Assembly: GCA_030248065.1 (NCBI GenBank)
Contig: JASAMV010008341.1
Span: 20,161-84,160, forward strand
DNA: 64,000 bases
Reading direction: 5' to 3'
Origin: Rhynchonema sp. JSB1_4
Taxonomy: Eukaryota; Nematoda; Chromadorea; Monhysterida; Xyalidae
This document shows positions 1 to 18,000 of the stretch, in pieces. A model generated the notes under the pieces. The model ran no database searches, was not told the DNA's origin, and saw only the letters and a program-made list of their open reading frames with translations. Every line of letters starts with the position of its first letter. Within the stretch, counting starts at the first letter, position 1. A program made the position numbers and the translations under genes.

Positions 1-217
1 TGAAATTATGGGCCCGACAAAAGTTTATCGGTTGGTTGCTTTTTTCACTTCGTCAATTTTTTCAATGGGCAAGGTTTCAGAAAAATTGACCAGTTTCAAT
101 TGATTTTCAGAACAGTGCACAGTGATCCTGGCTCGCTCAGAGGATATTTCGGGCTGACCGACACAAGGAATTGTGTGCATGGATGTGGTGAGTGGGCGCA
201 ACGTTTACGTATGTTTT

Positions 218-229
218 GTGAAACATCAC
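218..229 (-). repeat. GTGATGTTTCAC 12-mer, site 1
   Basis: Exact copy in otherwise featureless DNA. Confidence 0.8.
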
Positions 230-1572
230 CCAGCCGTGTTTGGTCATAGTTCCATACTGAGCAATTTATAATGAGGTTAGCCTTGCTGACTCAGGATTGC
301 TGTGCCTGACAAGAACCAGTTTCGAATCGCTAACCTGCTTGCCGGCTCCGTATTTTTGCCTCAACAGGGAACTATGATCGTTGCCTGAAGATAACGGAGT
401 CGATGGCCAAGTGGGTACGAAGAAAAAGTCGACAACCACATCAATAACATTTTTGCAGATTCCCCGTCAAGCATGCTTAACGAATTCACAACAATATTTC
501 CGGATCTCAAGCCGGATTCGTTTGAACAGCAATCCGTAGATGACGGCCGCTTGAAGGAAATCGTATTTGACGGGACTTTATGACGAAAATCATTATTTAT
601 TGCTGTGATAATGATACGCGAAACCGATCTTGCGTGTGATTTTTGTCATTTCTTCAAGTTTCGGCTGAAAATTGCTTCCGTGGCCCGATAAGTTTTTTTG
701 TGGGACAAAAATAATTGAAACTCGTTTTGTGCCGCACTTTGGAACTTGATGATGATAAACAAGAACAGTTTTGCTGTTTTTCAGCTTTGTGGCTCTCCAA
801 CATTTTGAAATTGAAAGTAATACAGGCAAACAATGTGGCAAATATTATGGCACTTGTTATTTGCACAATGACGATCTCCCACAAGAAATGGGCAAGCGCA
901 ATCTTGCACACCTGCCTGGCCTGCCACACCTGCTTGCAAGATAGATGTGTGATTTGCGTAATTTAACCGGAGGAATTTATTTCAACACAAACTTTTTCTT
1001 GCGGTTGATCATACAACATGAACGTTTTGTTTGTTGTTTGATGGTCGGGGTACGCGTGTCATCACCTTATCAGTTCGGTATTGCGTGAACATTCTGCATG
1101 TATAATCGGACAAGCAAGTGCAGGTAGTATTTACGAAAGCGATTGTGGGCTCAATTGCAGACGAAAATTACAAAACAGAATTGCAATTCACGTCACAATC
1201 ATATTGGAGAATGTGGCTCAATAACAGAGTGACAGCGAGTCAAAATGACACCGCTGATTATTCTTTTATGTTGTGGATTAAAAAAAGAAGGAACGCGCGC
1301 ATCTGAGTTGTGAAGAAAAAGTGCAATGTTCGGTCTCCAAACAGCAAACTTGTTCTTTCAAAACTCGAAAAGCCCTTTCCGAAAAAGTATTTTGCGCGGA
1401 TGGTTGTTACTTGGTCCTTTGAATATTATTGTATCATTCAGATTATAAACAATGTTTATTTTATAATCTGGAAGAAACTGAATGATTCCCAAAGATTTCC
1501 AACATCTGACAAATTTGGTCTCCAGATGTTGAAAAGAATGACATTATAAGCAATCGCTTTCATCAGCGAAAT

Positions 1573-1648
1573 GTATCTATTTTCACGACTACAACTGCTG
1601 TTGGCTTTGTGTGTGATTGTTTTGGCTTATGTCCCGTACCATCTAAGT
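1573..1648 (+). CDS. Possible first coding exon (hydrophobic start), unassigned
   Basis: An ATG opens about 25 codons beginning MYLFSRLQLLLALCVIVLAY and ends at a good donor (GTAAGT). The hydrophobic character would suit the first membrane helix of the downstream GLUT gene or a signal peptide. However, the exon ends in phase 1, while the first secure GLUT exon at 4840 starts in phase 0, so they cannot be joined directly. It may need an unseen small exon, belong to another gene, or be chance. Confidence 0.25.
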
Positions 1649-2101
1649 GGTAAGTGATTACTTTTTTTCTACAGTAAATGCGTTTTTACACAACTACGGC
1701 AGTTATGCTGCGCGAAGTTTTGGTACGAAAGCAGAGTATCAAACTGGTGATCTTGGCCTGTTTAGAAAAACTACGTGTCAAATTGGTGACCGTCGCTGGA
1801 GTGCAACCGAATGTGTCTTTGTCATTGTCACCAGACTGGATTTCCGACAATTTTCTAAATAACACCGACTTCGGCCGACCCATAAAAACTGCTTATTTAT
1901 GTTTTTCTGGGAGCAGCACCAACGATGGTCAAAATCAGCAGCAGCAGTAAATCTCATAGCGTCGAGTGGCACGTGACGTGACCACGGCAGATATGATCAT
2001 CACCATACATCGGTTCCGATCTGATACCGGTCCAATAGGAAGTCCACAGAGATCTGCGTTTTTGTTGCCGCGCCCGTTTCGACCTGCTGTCGCACACAGG
2101 T

Positions 2102-2135
2102 GGTGTACCAGATGATCGTCAGTGCGAAATGCACC
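2102..2135 (+). repeat. Dispersed 33-bp motif, site 1
   Basis: GGTGTACCAGATGATCGTCA then GTGCGAAATGCACC. Confidence 0.8.
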
Positions 2136-2410
2136 AGCTGGCCAGAGCACGTGAACCCAAAATGACACAAGTTCATATTACGGTTGCGAGTCTCACAATA
2201 TTGCAGCTCGCTACCTTGAGCGCAACCACGAGATACACGAGTGGTTCCATCAAAACGCGCGTTGCATCAGCAACTACTGTCATCACGTGCCGTTCACGAT
2301 TGGTGAGGATCAACTGTCACTCATACCAACATCGTTCAGCATCGGACAGGCGCTCAGTCTGGCCAGACAGTTTGACGGCATCTTGTGCAGGTTAGGGCTG
2401 TACCCGTATA

Positions 2411-2674
2411 GGCAATCCGCCAGCTCATGGCACTCAACGCACACACAGGCTACATGCTACATCACTGCCGTCAATGAATGCATATCTATTCTCTGCAGTT
2501 ATCCGTTGAAAGGTTCCCAAACTTTGCGTCACTGCAGAAAAGTGTTACGCCAAGCAGCAAATGAAAACCGGATAAATCTAAAAGTGGTCATCAAAGTATG
2601 ACACTGGCCCAAAGTGTGCATTTTGTTTACGCAAGTGGCGCACTGTGGGCAGTGCCATGAGCTGATGGATTGCC
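2411..2674. mobile_element. Small inverted-repeat element (MITE-like)
   Basis: Inverted termini of about 23 bp (GGCAATCC..CAGCTCATGGCAC) lie at 2411-2433 and 2652-2674 and differ at two bases. The same terminal sequence recurs inside the foldback element near 15195, so it belongs to a family. No target duplication was identified and there is no coding capacity. Confidence 0.5.
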
Positions 2675-2679
2675 TGTGC

Positions 2680-4830
2680 CCACGTGTGCGGATCTGACTT
2701 ATCTAGCTAAGGGTCCCGCGGAAAACCAGGGGCCCCCCGGGGGCCAGACCCCCCCCCCCTATACCATATGCTGCCGACAATAGGCGACCCGCGTGCACTC
2801 GCTTATCGGCGGACCCGCAGCCTGGTTGCTGTGAGATCTGTACCTGAATCGTGGCTGAATTCCGCCACCACGCGCATTACTTGTGGTTTCGGAGGTGAGT
2901 GTTGTTCATCCTTTTCATGACAACGAGTGACGTGATCCGAACTTGGTGCAAATTCCCCCCATTCAGCATGGTGAACGACTTTCAAGACGGCAAACTAATG
3001 ATGTGCATCCGAACGTACTGTCCCGAAGCGTATCACGACTTGGTGTCCGTGGCTCGGGCAATGACAACCACGTATGGCATCAACTGCGATTTCGGCTATC
3101 GGTGATCTATTAACGATCGACATAAACTGCAAAATGGCCATCCAAATTGTGTCAGATTTATCGCGAAATAAAAAGTTTCCTGGAGATACACGCTTCGTCT
3201 GTCTTTCACAACGCACCGCAGAAAACAGAATACACGCAGCGGGTGCCTTGAGGTTGCGATGAGATGACTTCACGTCACGTCACAGTCACATAAACTACCC
3301 CGTACCCGTCTCGCAGTTTATCTCACAATGTTGTGTGAACTAGCTGAACGAGCTGTTTGCGAGCGAGCTTATCTTGTTTGGCTTGAATCCAGGTATGTAT
3401 AAGGGCAGCACAGGCGCCGAGAAGAAATGTCATCGCTCCGGGCGAAAGCTGCTGGCTGAACCAGAATTTTTGTGCGCTCCTTGTGCTGCTGGAAGTTTGA
3501 AACATTCTGAAATCATTTTTTTTGTTTTCCCCTGCCAACACAAGTCTGTGTACGTGCAGCTTGCTGCATGTTACGTACAGTATATCGTAAATACGTGCTT
3601 CTCCCTCATCTCGTTAATGAGTAACCTATGCACTATAATGTACAACGTTGCTGAATTGCAACTTATCGGTCAACCAACACTGTGTATGCTGATGTTAATG
3701 GTCAATAAAAACGGCTGCTTGCCCCTTTTATGGTCCTAAATGCCTTCTTTTGCAAGGTTGCCAAAATTGATAGCATTCAATCAGCTTCGTTTTTTGCGCT
3801 GCTAATGTGTTTTTGTGGGTATAGCTCTCACTTCCGTGGGCAGGGTAAACATAAACATGTACCAGCGCGTGGTTCAGCCTTGTGACAATTTTTGTACAGG
3901 TGCCACCACAACAACAACCCTCCGGGTTTTTCAAAGTTCAGATTATTTTCTCATACAAGGGATGGGCGGTGCACCAGGTCATCGTCAGTGCGAATGCAAA
4001 AAGGTACCACGCTTGGTGCATGCACATGAATGCGCACCCTGTATTCCCTGCTTATAGAGCAACTGGCACTCATGCACGTTCCCATACATAGCATCGTCAT
4101 TTGAAATGGTGAAATAGAAGGTGTCCCCTGATCGTTCGAAGTTCTACATTGAATCAATTGATAACTTCTTCAGAACTAAAGTCTCAACCACCAATATAAA
4201 AATGCTAATAGTTCTCGACAGAGAGACGGACTTGCTCTCGGTCGTCGGCAGTCACAGTTCAGCATCGGTTTGTTGGTGATTTGATAATTTTATTAACCGC
4301 ACAGTTTATGATATCCCACTGTTTATACAAAATTCGTAAAATGGTTATGCTTGTCAGGTAATCAGTGAAAGATCGTTTGGGCGCTCAGCAGCCGTTTCAA
4401 GGGCTCAACAACAACAAAGATCGACATTGGATGAATTCAAGTCAGCCGCAAGACAGGGATGGTTCTGGAGAATGATGTTGATCACAACTGTCACAAGTTT
4501 GAATTCACAGGTTAAGGGCGCCTCCGTGGGCTCAGTGGGCATACATAGAGTCACATGACAAAACAAACAAGTGGGCCTTGCGAACAGCGCCCTGTTGTTT
4601 ATTGTGTAGTCACGTGACTGTCTTGCAATGAAAACATTTCGATATTTTTGTTGAAGTGCCAAATTTTAATCATCGTGTGGTAAATCCCAATCATTAAGCC
4701 ATGGTTGACATTGTTGCATCAGTGAATACAGTATTGACGCGTAACCAAGGCAAAACCAGATTGATGACTAAGTTTGACACTCGCTTCGTGACACCAAATC
4801 AATGTAGTACCAATCCATGCAAGCACGCAC
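2680..4830. other. No recognised gene
   Basis: Includes a very GC-rich run at about 2710-2760 and one copy of the dispersed motif at 3968-3998. Open frames here are short, carry no motif I recognise, and lack convincing splice partners. Part of it may be 5' intron of the GLUT gene. Confidence 0.45.
3968..3998 (+). repeat. Dispersed 33-bp motif, site 2
   Basis: Contains the full core CAGGTCATCGTCAGTGCGAA. It is upstream of the first secure GLUT exon. Confidence 0.85.
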
Positions 4831-4839
4831 CATTTTCAG

Positions 4840-8552
<3,713 letters not shown>

Positions 8553-8873
8553 TATTTGGTTCGCTGAATTCGTGCGCTTAACAACGTATCCACGCTATAC
8601 TGATTCTAATCCAGGTAATGAATGGTACCATTGATTACTACTGTGCTCCTCCAATTTATTGTGAACTGAATATTTTTTCGCACGCATGTTTTTATTGCTA
8701 TACCTCAAAACCCAGTGATTTAATTATTCTGATTGCAAAAGCAGCATTTTCAACTTCCTTTTAACCTGAGATTTTCTATTGTCCATTATGCTGATACTGA
8801 TATGTCCTTGGCTCTCACGAAAATACAGTCACTCGAATATCAGTTTCCGTCTGGATGACTGTGTGCTCTCGGC

Positions 8874-9321
8874 CAGGGTTGGGCAAAGAAAATTTTTTTA
8901 AAGGTTTTTAAAAAAAATTTCAATTTTTCGGAGGAACAAAATGTTCTAAAACGTCAAAAAATGGCCTTTTTGTGGTTATTTTTTGTCGTTTTTCTCAGAG
9001 TGATTCAGCGACCAGTCAACAAGTATTTCTGCAGCTCATATTCTCAATTCTGTGTGATTTATGAGTGAATCTTGCTTATTCGACCACAAACTGTTGTGTA
9101 TGATACCACAGAGCAGCAATCATCGGTCCATATCAAGCACAGACTGTTGGATCGCACCAAAATGACGTAAGCACCCTTCATAACGGATGTAACCCAAGTC
9201 ACAAAAGTGACTTGTCAATTAAAGTTGCATTTTTTTGCGTTTTTGCGCGTTTTTAGGCAAATTTGATGAAAAAATTTCCTAGAATCTGAGACTTTTTTAC
9301 AGAAATTTTTTTCCAGCTCTG
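8874..9321. mobile_element. hAT-type MITE with 8-bp target duplication
   Basis: Begins CAGGGTTGGGCAAAG, ends with the imperfect complement (..CCAGCTCTG), and is flanked on both sides by CTCTCGGC (8866-8873 and 9322-9329). An 8-bp duplication with CAGGG termini is typical of hAT transposons. It is 448 bp, A/T-rich at both ends, and has no open frame. Related pieces lie at about 28210-28345, 42280-42465, 52437-52590 and 56246-56310. Confidence 0.85.
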
Positions 9322-9329
9322 CTCTCGGC

Positions 9330-12036
9330 TTCCCTCCAGGAGCACACAACTTGACTCAACAGATAATCGCCCGGACGTCAGAATTATAACTAAACTCGGA
9401 CACTTGCCAAAACGATGGACAAACATGACACACGATGCTCAAATAATACCACACTAGATCGCTCAAGCATCCGAGATCTCATCAAACAAACAGAAATAAA
9501 CGACATGAATTGTATCGAATCGCATGTTGATGAGTGACAAACAGGGGCACCACGGTAGAAACGGCAGGGGTCAAGACAGCGTTGTTTTTATATAAAGCCC
9601 CTATTTTGGACGTTACGTAGGTCTTGGCATTGGATTGAAGCCTTTGGGCCCAGGCTACTGCTGACGGACGACCTCCAAACAAACCCCTGAGCATCAAAAC
9701 TCAGGTGGCCGCTGTTATAAGTTCCGCTGTTCTGACCATAACAAGTCTCACAAAATGAAACCCGGCTTCAAGTCGGCAGTTTCGTTCCGGGTGCATTGCA
9801 TGCCCTTACTGATAAAAACTAAGCCCCTAGAAATGTATATTTTCGTTCCGGGTCCGGAGTGCTCGCGGAAGCACAAGTCATGATGATTTATCAGCAGACC
9901 TGCACGGATAATTTCTCATTCCAGTTGTGTGTCATTCTTGGTTACATGACTGGTTCGCAGATGCTTGTTTTTTTGCCTCAATTAGTCTCCAGCAGGTTAT
10001 TTGACGGCTTGTTGACATACTGTCAGCGCCAAGGTGCACGTTACGGTGAACCAGCAACAGCTATTACCAATGGACGCACGAGTTGCCAAACTAAACTTAA
10101 ATTAAGTTTCCCCGAAACTTTCCGAATTAGCCCCATGTGCTTTTCATTGCTTTGTTCGGATGGTTTATCTAGATTTTCGCTTAGAGAGCCCGGGAACTGC
10201 ACATGAAAGTCTGACCATGTTCTTAAGGGGGGCCTGAGCGGATATCTCCGGTGTGCTGGATACCTTGGCACTTGGTCCAGAAATAGATACAAAAGGGTCA
10301 TTACAATGCGCTTTTGGCACACATGTCAGATCTGCTGCACGCAGATGAATTTCACTGGCAAAAATGGGTTTCAATGTTCCGTCTTTGGTATCCGAGCATG
10401 ACGTGTGTGGTCTATAATTGCAACGGTACAGTCACACGTTTTTTTGGCAGTGAGCTTTCGAAAGCGAATTTAGCGACATATGTACTCAATGTGTGACATG
10501 GTTCATTGGGGCGAAATTTGTAAATGAGAATGAAAACCTTATGTACAGTGCTAGCATCCATACTGCCCCACAGCCTGATCGCTCATGGATAAACAATAAA
10601 CATGGTTTTTAGCTTCAGCTCAATTTCGTAAATTACATGAGGGCTGAGTTTTCCATGTAGAGCCCCCAAATAAAACATCTGTAACACTGTAAAACATTTT
10701 TTAGTCCTGAGTTTTATACGGAAAACTTCGGTAGCAATTTTGACTGTTTTTCTAAATTTCGGAACTTGGTTGAAAAACTTACCGCACCAAACATGTGATT
10801 AATGATAAGCCACGCCCATAAAACGGATGCTGTCTTTACTGGTTCTTTATTTCCAGCGTTTTTGTGACCTAAGCACAATTTATCGCTCCTGTATTGGTGT
10901 GGCGTTTCAGCATTGCAACATTTTCACTGTGTCCTTGAATCCCGGTCACCCGGATTGGGGGACATTTGTTTTGCATCAGTGACAAAAACACGACCACCTT
11001 TCGAAGATGACGCTATATATTTCTTCGCGTTTTTTTAAATTAATTTCGTGCCGAAAGCCAAAGAATGTGGGCTGTTGCGGCAGATAACAAATTTTTGCCA
11101 AAACAAAGATAGAAAAGGAGTTCGAGTAAAAAAAATATGGATACCGAAGCGTTCGTGGCCAGGTCTCGAGCGCGCGCATATGAAATACCATTAGGCTGTC
11201 ATGTGCACCTCCAACTTGAACCAGGAAGCTAAAAAGCCATGTATATTGCCATCACGGTTTCCACTTGACGACAGTCAGCTGGTCCTCAAGCTTAGTGAAA
11301 CCGCCGCACCACCAGAGCGGATACACTTGCGGGAACTGTGCGTTATTTATGGCTAATCGGCCAGTCTACCTTTTTACAATTGCGTTAGCTCGCAGTCTTC
11401 ATTCCCGTACACAAAGCATTTACGCCCAAACCTCTGCCTTGAAGTATAAACTTTCGTGGCGCGGGGTTGCGCCGCATTAATCAAAACTAAAAGTATCCAT
11501 GCGTAAGTTGCCAATGGGGCCTATAGTGTTTTTTGCTCCGATACATTTTCAAAAAACATGGGTGGTCCCATTAAGCACATGGTAATCTGTTTGGAGTATA
11601 CGACACGGATAGGCAAATGAACCAACCTACATACATGTATGTACATGTAGCTCAGCGTTATGTATTTCATTGCCAGACTTTACGGAAAGACTGAAGCGTC
11701 AACTTGCGAGTCGAGTTGCGATCACTCCCACTAAGCGATAAGAGTCATAGTAAGGAGGACAGTAGTGGATGTCGGAAACGTTGTTTGGATATTGATACAG
11801 TACAAATGTTCGACTTGGAACAATTTTTATTCGAATTGTTTGTGTCGTGTCAACCACCACATACATACAGTATTATATGAAACCGAATACTTTCGGGAGT
11901 ACCAGTATTTTGCGCAAATGAACTATAGCGCAATCACTTTTTTTAATTTCCTTTCCTTTTCCAGTGTCGAAAATTTTCTACCAGATCTGAGATCTTCTGG
12001 CCAACGCGTGCAACAAGCTGTACATAATCATATAAA
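9330..12036. other. No recognised gene
   Basis: Intergenic or 5' region of the receptor gene. Open frames of 60-115 codons (for example 9859-10206) show no family motif. A TATAAA sits directly before the receptor ATG but may be chance. Confidence 0.45.
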
Positions 12037-15000
12037 ATGGGCTACTACGTATTCCTAGATTTCTTCAGCGTCTATTTGTTCGGAGTTCAAATTCTATTCG
12101 GATTGCCTGGCAATGTGTTAACCGTGATTGTGTTGCTGGGAACGATCATGCGACGAAATCCCAGCAACATTCTCCTGGCTTCGATGGTATAAGTTTATTT
12201 TGTATGTCTATCTATATTTGGCCGGTGTCAAACTTGATGATTCGATCGGATGGGATCTGTTTTGTCTATACATTGACCGGTCTGGAGTATAGTCCTTTGG
12301 GTACAAGATTGAGTGGTAGCTGGACACCACAGAACAAGCAACATTCGTGTTGTTCCACACGTGTTACATGACAAAAACACTATTCTCGGGATTAAATTGA
12401 TCTGCGTTTTCAACCGCAGTTTATCGTTTATCCGATAACCCAGGATCAGTCCCCTCGGTGCATCAGGTACTCGTCAGTGCGAATGCACCATTCCTGATAA
12501 AGACAACGGCGCAATGTCCACTGTCCACAATACAGGCCATCTGTGACACGTTCTTTCTGGTGCACATGATTCCCATCAACATGCACAGTTTGATGTTTCG
12601 TCTATTGGACAGTGAATTGATTTATCGTGCCATTCACGATCACAACCACGACCAGAGGCCAGCAACATCAAACTTTTCCAATCTCACCGCAACAACAACA
12701 ACATCAACACTTAACGACAGTTCACCAGAATCTCAAGAACACCAACTGTCAGTCAAAGACCACTTTCGTGCAGTGACCATGAAACATCTGCTAGCCAACG
12801 CTAACTGGCTGTCGGGTGCCAGTTCCTGGTGAGCAGGGAATGTGACAGTCTTTGATTGTTCCCCAAATATTGTTCAAATGCAGAAAACATGAAACCCAAT
12901 ATCTATTGAGTTGAGTCACATGAACATTAAGTGATTCAAAGCTCAAGAAAACGCCTTCCACAAATCGAGGTACATATAATTGAAAAATAAAGAAATTGTT
13001 TGGAGAGTGTGAATATTGTGGGCACAAATATGATTTTTTGGGTGAAGAATATTATTGTGATTTCATTGCATGAATTGCATGAATGTAGTGATATGGGCCG
13101 ATATTGTATTTGTCAACCCATATCAGTTGATTATTGATAAAAGCTAGAGAGAAAGCCTTGCTTTCTTATTGGTGGATTTCTGCGAGGTAGCGAGTCCTCG
13201 GGACTTCGCGGTGCCAGGGCGCGGCCCGTTGCTGTTGGTGGCACAAAAAGAAAGAAGAATTTGTGGCACGAGCGAGAAAGGAAAAGGAGACGAAGAAAAA
13301 GAGAAAGGAATAGAAGAAGAAAAAGGAAAAAACGCAAGGAGATAGAGAAAGGACGAGAAGACGAAGAGAAAGAAAAGAGGAAAAGAAGGTGAAGAGAAAG
13401 AAAGAGGAGAAAGAGGACAGAAGAGTCGATTTGTGGAGCGCACAGGACGCAATGAAGATTGGAAATAGAATGAAGCGAAGCTTGGGAGAAAGTTGGGGGA
13501 GCCCCTAATCGAGAAAGGTGCGTAAGTGCGCTGAGAAAATTAAAAACAAACAAGAAAAATTGAAAAATAAAGAAATTGTTTGGAGAGTGTGAATATTGTG
13601 GGCACAAATATGATTTTTTGGGTGAAGAATATTATTGTGATTTCATTGCATGAATTTGAAATGCTTGAATTTGTGCTTGTGATCAGCGTAAATGTGGATG
13701 GATCCAGTAATGGTATGAATGTGTATTTTGCGAATGTATGATTGTGTGGTGTGATATTTGAGTAATATTGTGATTATGTGATCATCCGTTGAGTATTTTG
13801 ATTGTATTGCTGAGATTATTTTCCGTTTGGTACCCCTCCCCTGGCGGAAGGAGGAGTAGTGATATGGGCCGATATTGTATTTGTCAACCCATATCAGTTG
13901 ATTATTGATAAAAGCTAGAGAGAAAGCCTTGCTTTCTTATTATATATAATGTACGCAATACTAATGAGAGATTCCGTATCTTTTCGTCGGTCCAGCGTAC
14001 TTTTCGGTCCACAGGACTTTTCGGTCCATGTAACCTTTCGGTCCAGGTGCTTTTCGGTCCACTCACTTTACGATCCAAGTACCTTTCGGTCCATGTACAT
14101 TTAGGTCCAGGTACCTTTCGGTCCATGTACTTTTCGGTCCAGGTACCTTTCGGTCCTGGTACTTTTCGGTCCAGGTACCTTTCGGTCCAGGTGCTTTTCG
14201 GTCCAGGTACTTTTCGGTCCACAACATCTGTTTGAATTCCAGTGTAAAATGCGCATACTATTTACAGAGTCATCATCGATGGTCCAGACTTACAGCTGCG
14301 TTGTATTATGCGGCTAACCAAAGTCGACTTTGGTAAATGTTGGCTAGCGTAGTGCAGATCATAAAATTGGTCAACAGTATAGTGATTCTCATGCCAACTT
14401 CTCGTCAGTGTGGAATAACACGTTAATTCAGTGGTACTCAGTGACCAGCTATTTTGCTCGTGCCATGTTATTATCCTTCAACAAAGAACGTATAAATACA
14501 AACGTATATATACGTATACAAACGAAGTGCAGGCAGAGATGTGGTGTTGCATAGTTGAATCTGGTACAACATTTTATGTCCATAAGCATAAATCAGCTGC
14601 AAAGGAATAAACCGGGGACTGTATACCTTACTTCGGACGTAAATTCTGCCGGACTCCAGCACCGTTGAGCATTATGCTGGAATCGGTGAAATTTCGCGGT
14701 GAAATCTCATTCAACAAGCGGCTGATGGGGATTTCGTGTCACAAAACTTGCCTGTTCAAACTTCAAATCACAGGTACGGCAATAATTGTGAAAGATGCGT
14801 GTACATTAATCGTTTTTATCTTGCGCTTATGTTTAATTCGCCGATTTTAAGCCAAATACTACACAAAATACGCTCATGCGCGCGTGGCGCGCGAAAATGT
14901 TACACTTTTGTCAATATTCGTCGTGAAGTCACTTCAAGGTGCCGGTTGCGGTTCATTTGAGTTTTCATCTTTTTCTGGCATTCGTCTTCACACTTTTGTC

Positions 15001-18000
15001 GTTGTGACTTCTGTCATGTGCGTGTCGATACTGGATGCAAACAATAAATTGAAATTGAATTGTGAAGTGTTTCTTCTGGCTGCGGAAGGTTGACAGTTTT
15101 CCAGAGCGCACTGTTTGAACTGGAGTTGAGACTGAAGTGACACGCATCAGTCACAAAACGGTCATAAATTTATTCACCACCAGGCTGCAGTATACGCAAT
15201 CCGCCAGCTCATGAGTGCCTGCTCACTATAAAAGAGTGTATGCTGTGTGTTTTGGTTGCATAAAACTCGTGCGTGATGTTTCACTACCACGCACCACACA
15301 TCTTCACTGCGCCGTACGTATCAACTCAATTTCGACCCCCAAAAAGTCCCCAAGGGTCACGTGACCAAATAGATTCGGATTCCCCGACCCAAAGCACCCC
15401 TTGACCCACCAAATTGTTTTCCCAGCCTGAATCTATCGGGGGAAGGGGAGGGAGAAGAAATCTTGTCCCTCTTCGGGCCGAGGTCTGATTACGACACTGC
15501 TAGTCTCCGTCCTGTATGATCTTGTCCTGGGCACTGATGTACTTCTTGAGCCTGCAAAACTGGTCGGACCTTTCTTGGTCACGTCGACGTTTAATTTTTG
15601 CATTGAGCATTACCTATTTCTAAACTTGCTGGTGATGCCACTGGCTTCGACCAGCTTAAAATGGCAACCCCAGAGACCTGAAATGAGCAACTTTTACACT
15701 GGTCGCAATTAGTGGCTCCAGCAAGTCTCTTCATTTGAGTTTAGCAACGGTGTACCTGTGGTTGTGGGTGGAATCAGTTCTTGATGGTGTTTTCATGGAA
15801 TCGCATGCCACAGTGCAAACCACCAAACTAAATCTCTTCATATTCTTCAACGACACGTGACCAAAATAGTTCCGATCCGATCCTATTTCACCAAGTGTGT
15901 CACGGGGACAAAACAGGGGTTTCGAAAGACAGCAGCCACTTCAATTGACATTCGCTCCCGCTGTTTTGTCAACCCAGTGTTGTCCTAACCCATCATCAAG
16001 TTTATATCGCTCACTGTTTTTATGCTTTCAAGCGGAGACTAGCTGTGTCATAATCAGACCTCGGCCCGAAGAGGGACAAGATTTCTTCTCCCTCCCCTCC
16101 CCCCGATAGATTCAGGCTGGGAAAACAATTTGGTGGGTCAGGGGGTGCTTTGGGTCGATGAGCTATTTGGTCACGTGACCCTTGGGGACTTTTTGGGGGT
16201 CGAAATTGAGTTGATACGTACGGCGCAGTGAAGATGTGTGGTGCGTGGTAGTGAAACATCACGCACGAGTTTTATGCAACCAAAACACACAGCATACACT
16301 CTTTTATAGTGAGCAGGCACTTTCGGGCGCTGTTCGCTTTTCATGCTTGCCGGTGCCGAGATATGTTTTTGGTGATTTTGTTTTCTGATTGTAACTTTGG
16401 AAACAGGGCCAACCAAATCTTTCAACAAAAATGAGACAAAACATCAGAAAATACTCAGCAAACAAGTTCCAGAAAATAACGGCAAACTTAAAAATTGCAA
16501 AAATTTGCACTGGGTGCATATAGGCCTAAGAGCGGTGTCTGCTGGAAGCGGACCCATCTCATCCCCAGTGCGTGCACCTCTACAACGTACGCCTCCTCGT
16601 GTGGTGTTGTTTCGCTTGTTGTGCTCTTGCTTTACAGCGCGCACTCCTGTGGGCCACAGGAGCTGTGCTGAGCGGTCGTCTAAAGATTGCTTTTATTATT
16701 TAGGTGGGTCGGTGAAACAGAATGGTGTTGGTAGCGTTGCATAATTAATCAATTCTGCTGCAGTGTGCCCATGTTTGTTCTTTGCGTGTGCAAACACACA
16801 CACACAGTGAGCAGAGACAAGCAATCAGGGTTGGGCAAAAAAAAACGACGGCGTTTTTTCTTAAAAAAACGACGTTTTTTTTTAAAAAAAAACGCCTGGG
16901 TCGTTTTTCGTTTTTTTTTAAATCCTGAATTTCCTTGATTTTCCCTGATTTTTCAGGGAAAGTACCCTGATTATCAAGGAAAATCAATTTTTTGTCCCAT
17001 TTTTTTCAAAAAATTTTCGACCAAATATTACTTTGTCGAGATACGGCGATATACGGAGTTTGACTTTCAGTGATGACCCCGGCCAAAGTTGGTCCCATGA
17101 TGCGGGTCTGATATGGGATCTTAGCAACTCGCTAGAAAAGGGTTGAAACCCGTTTATTTTGCCTCACAACACATAGAATTACTTCATTTAACCACGTTTT
17201 CTTCCCAACATGAGCGTTTTCCAATTTTTTTTGGGGCATATTTTGGTCATCTGGGCGTTTTAAAAAAAACGTTTTTTTAAAAAAAAAACGTTTTTTTTAA
17301 AAAAAAAAACGATTTTTTAAAAAAAAAACGTTTTTTGCCCAACCCTGCAAGCAATAATAATGCACGTGCATCTTGCTAGATCAGGGTGCCCCTTGCACAC
17401 ACATACAGCACACCTGTGTACTGCAGCCTGGTGGTGAGTAAATTTATGACCGTTTTGTGACTGATGCGTGTCACTTCAGTCTCAACTCCAGTTCAAACAG
17501 TGCGCTCTGGAAAACTGTCAACCTTCCGCAGCCAGAAGAAACACTTCACAATTCAATTTCAATTTATTGTTTGCATCCAGTATCGACACACACATGACAG
17601 ACGTCACAACGACAAAAGTGTGAAGACGAATGCCAGAAAAAGATGAAAACTCAAATGAACCGGCACCTTGAAGTGACTTCACGACGAATATTCACAAAAG
17701 TGTAACATTTTCGCGCGCCACGCGCGCATGAGCGTATTTTGTGTAGTATTCGGCTTAAAATCGGAGAATTAAACATAAGCGCAAGATAAAAACGATTAAT
17801 GTACACGCATCTTTCACAATTATCGCCGTACCTGTGATTTGAACAGGCAAGTTTTGTGACACGAAATCCCCATCAGCCGCTTGTTGAATGAGATTTCACC
17901 GCGAAATTTCACCGATTCCAGCATAATGCTCAACGGTGCTGGAGTCCTGCAGAATTTACGTCCGAAGTAAGGTATACAGTCCCCGGTTTATTCCTTTGCA

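Larger units (their letters stand above)
1..2400. other. No recognised gene; two short dispersed motifs
   Basis: I see no convincing coding exon except a possible hydrophobic first exon at 1573-1648. Small open frames here have no family signature. The stretch holds one copy each of the two dispersed motifs described separately (218-229 and 2102-2135). Confidence 0.5.

Noticed and set aside
1573..1648. Using the hydrophobic exon as GLUT exon 1
   Set aside because: Splice phases do not match the exon at 4840. Kept only as an unassigned candidate.
13131..13607. 158-codon minus-strand frame rich in Phe, Leu and Ser
   Set aside because: It is the complement of a purine-rich stretch within an LTR remnant, so the composition explains the openness.
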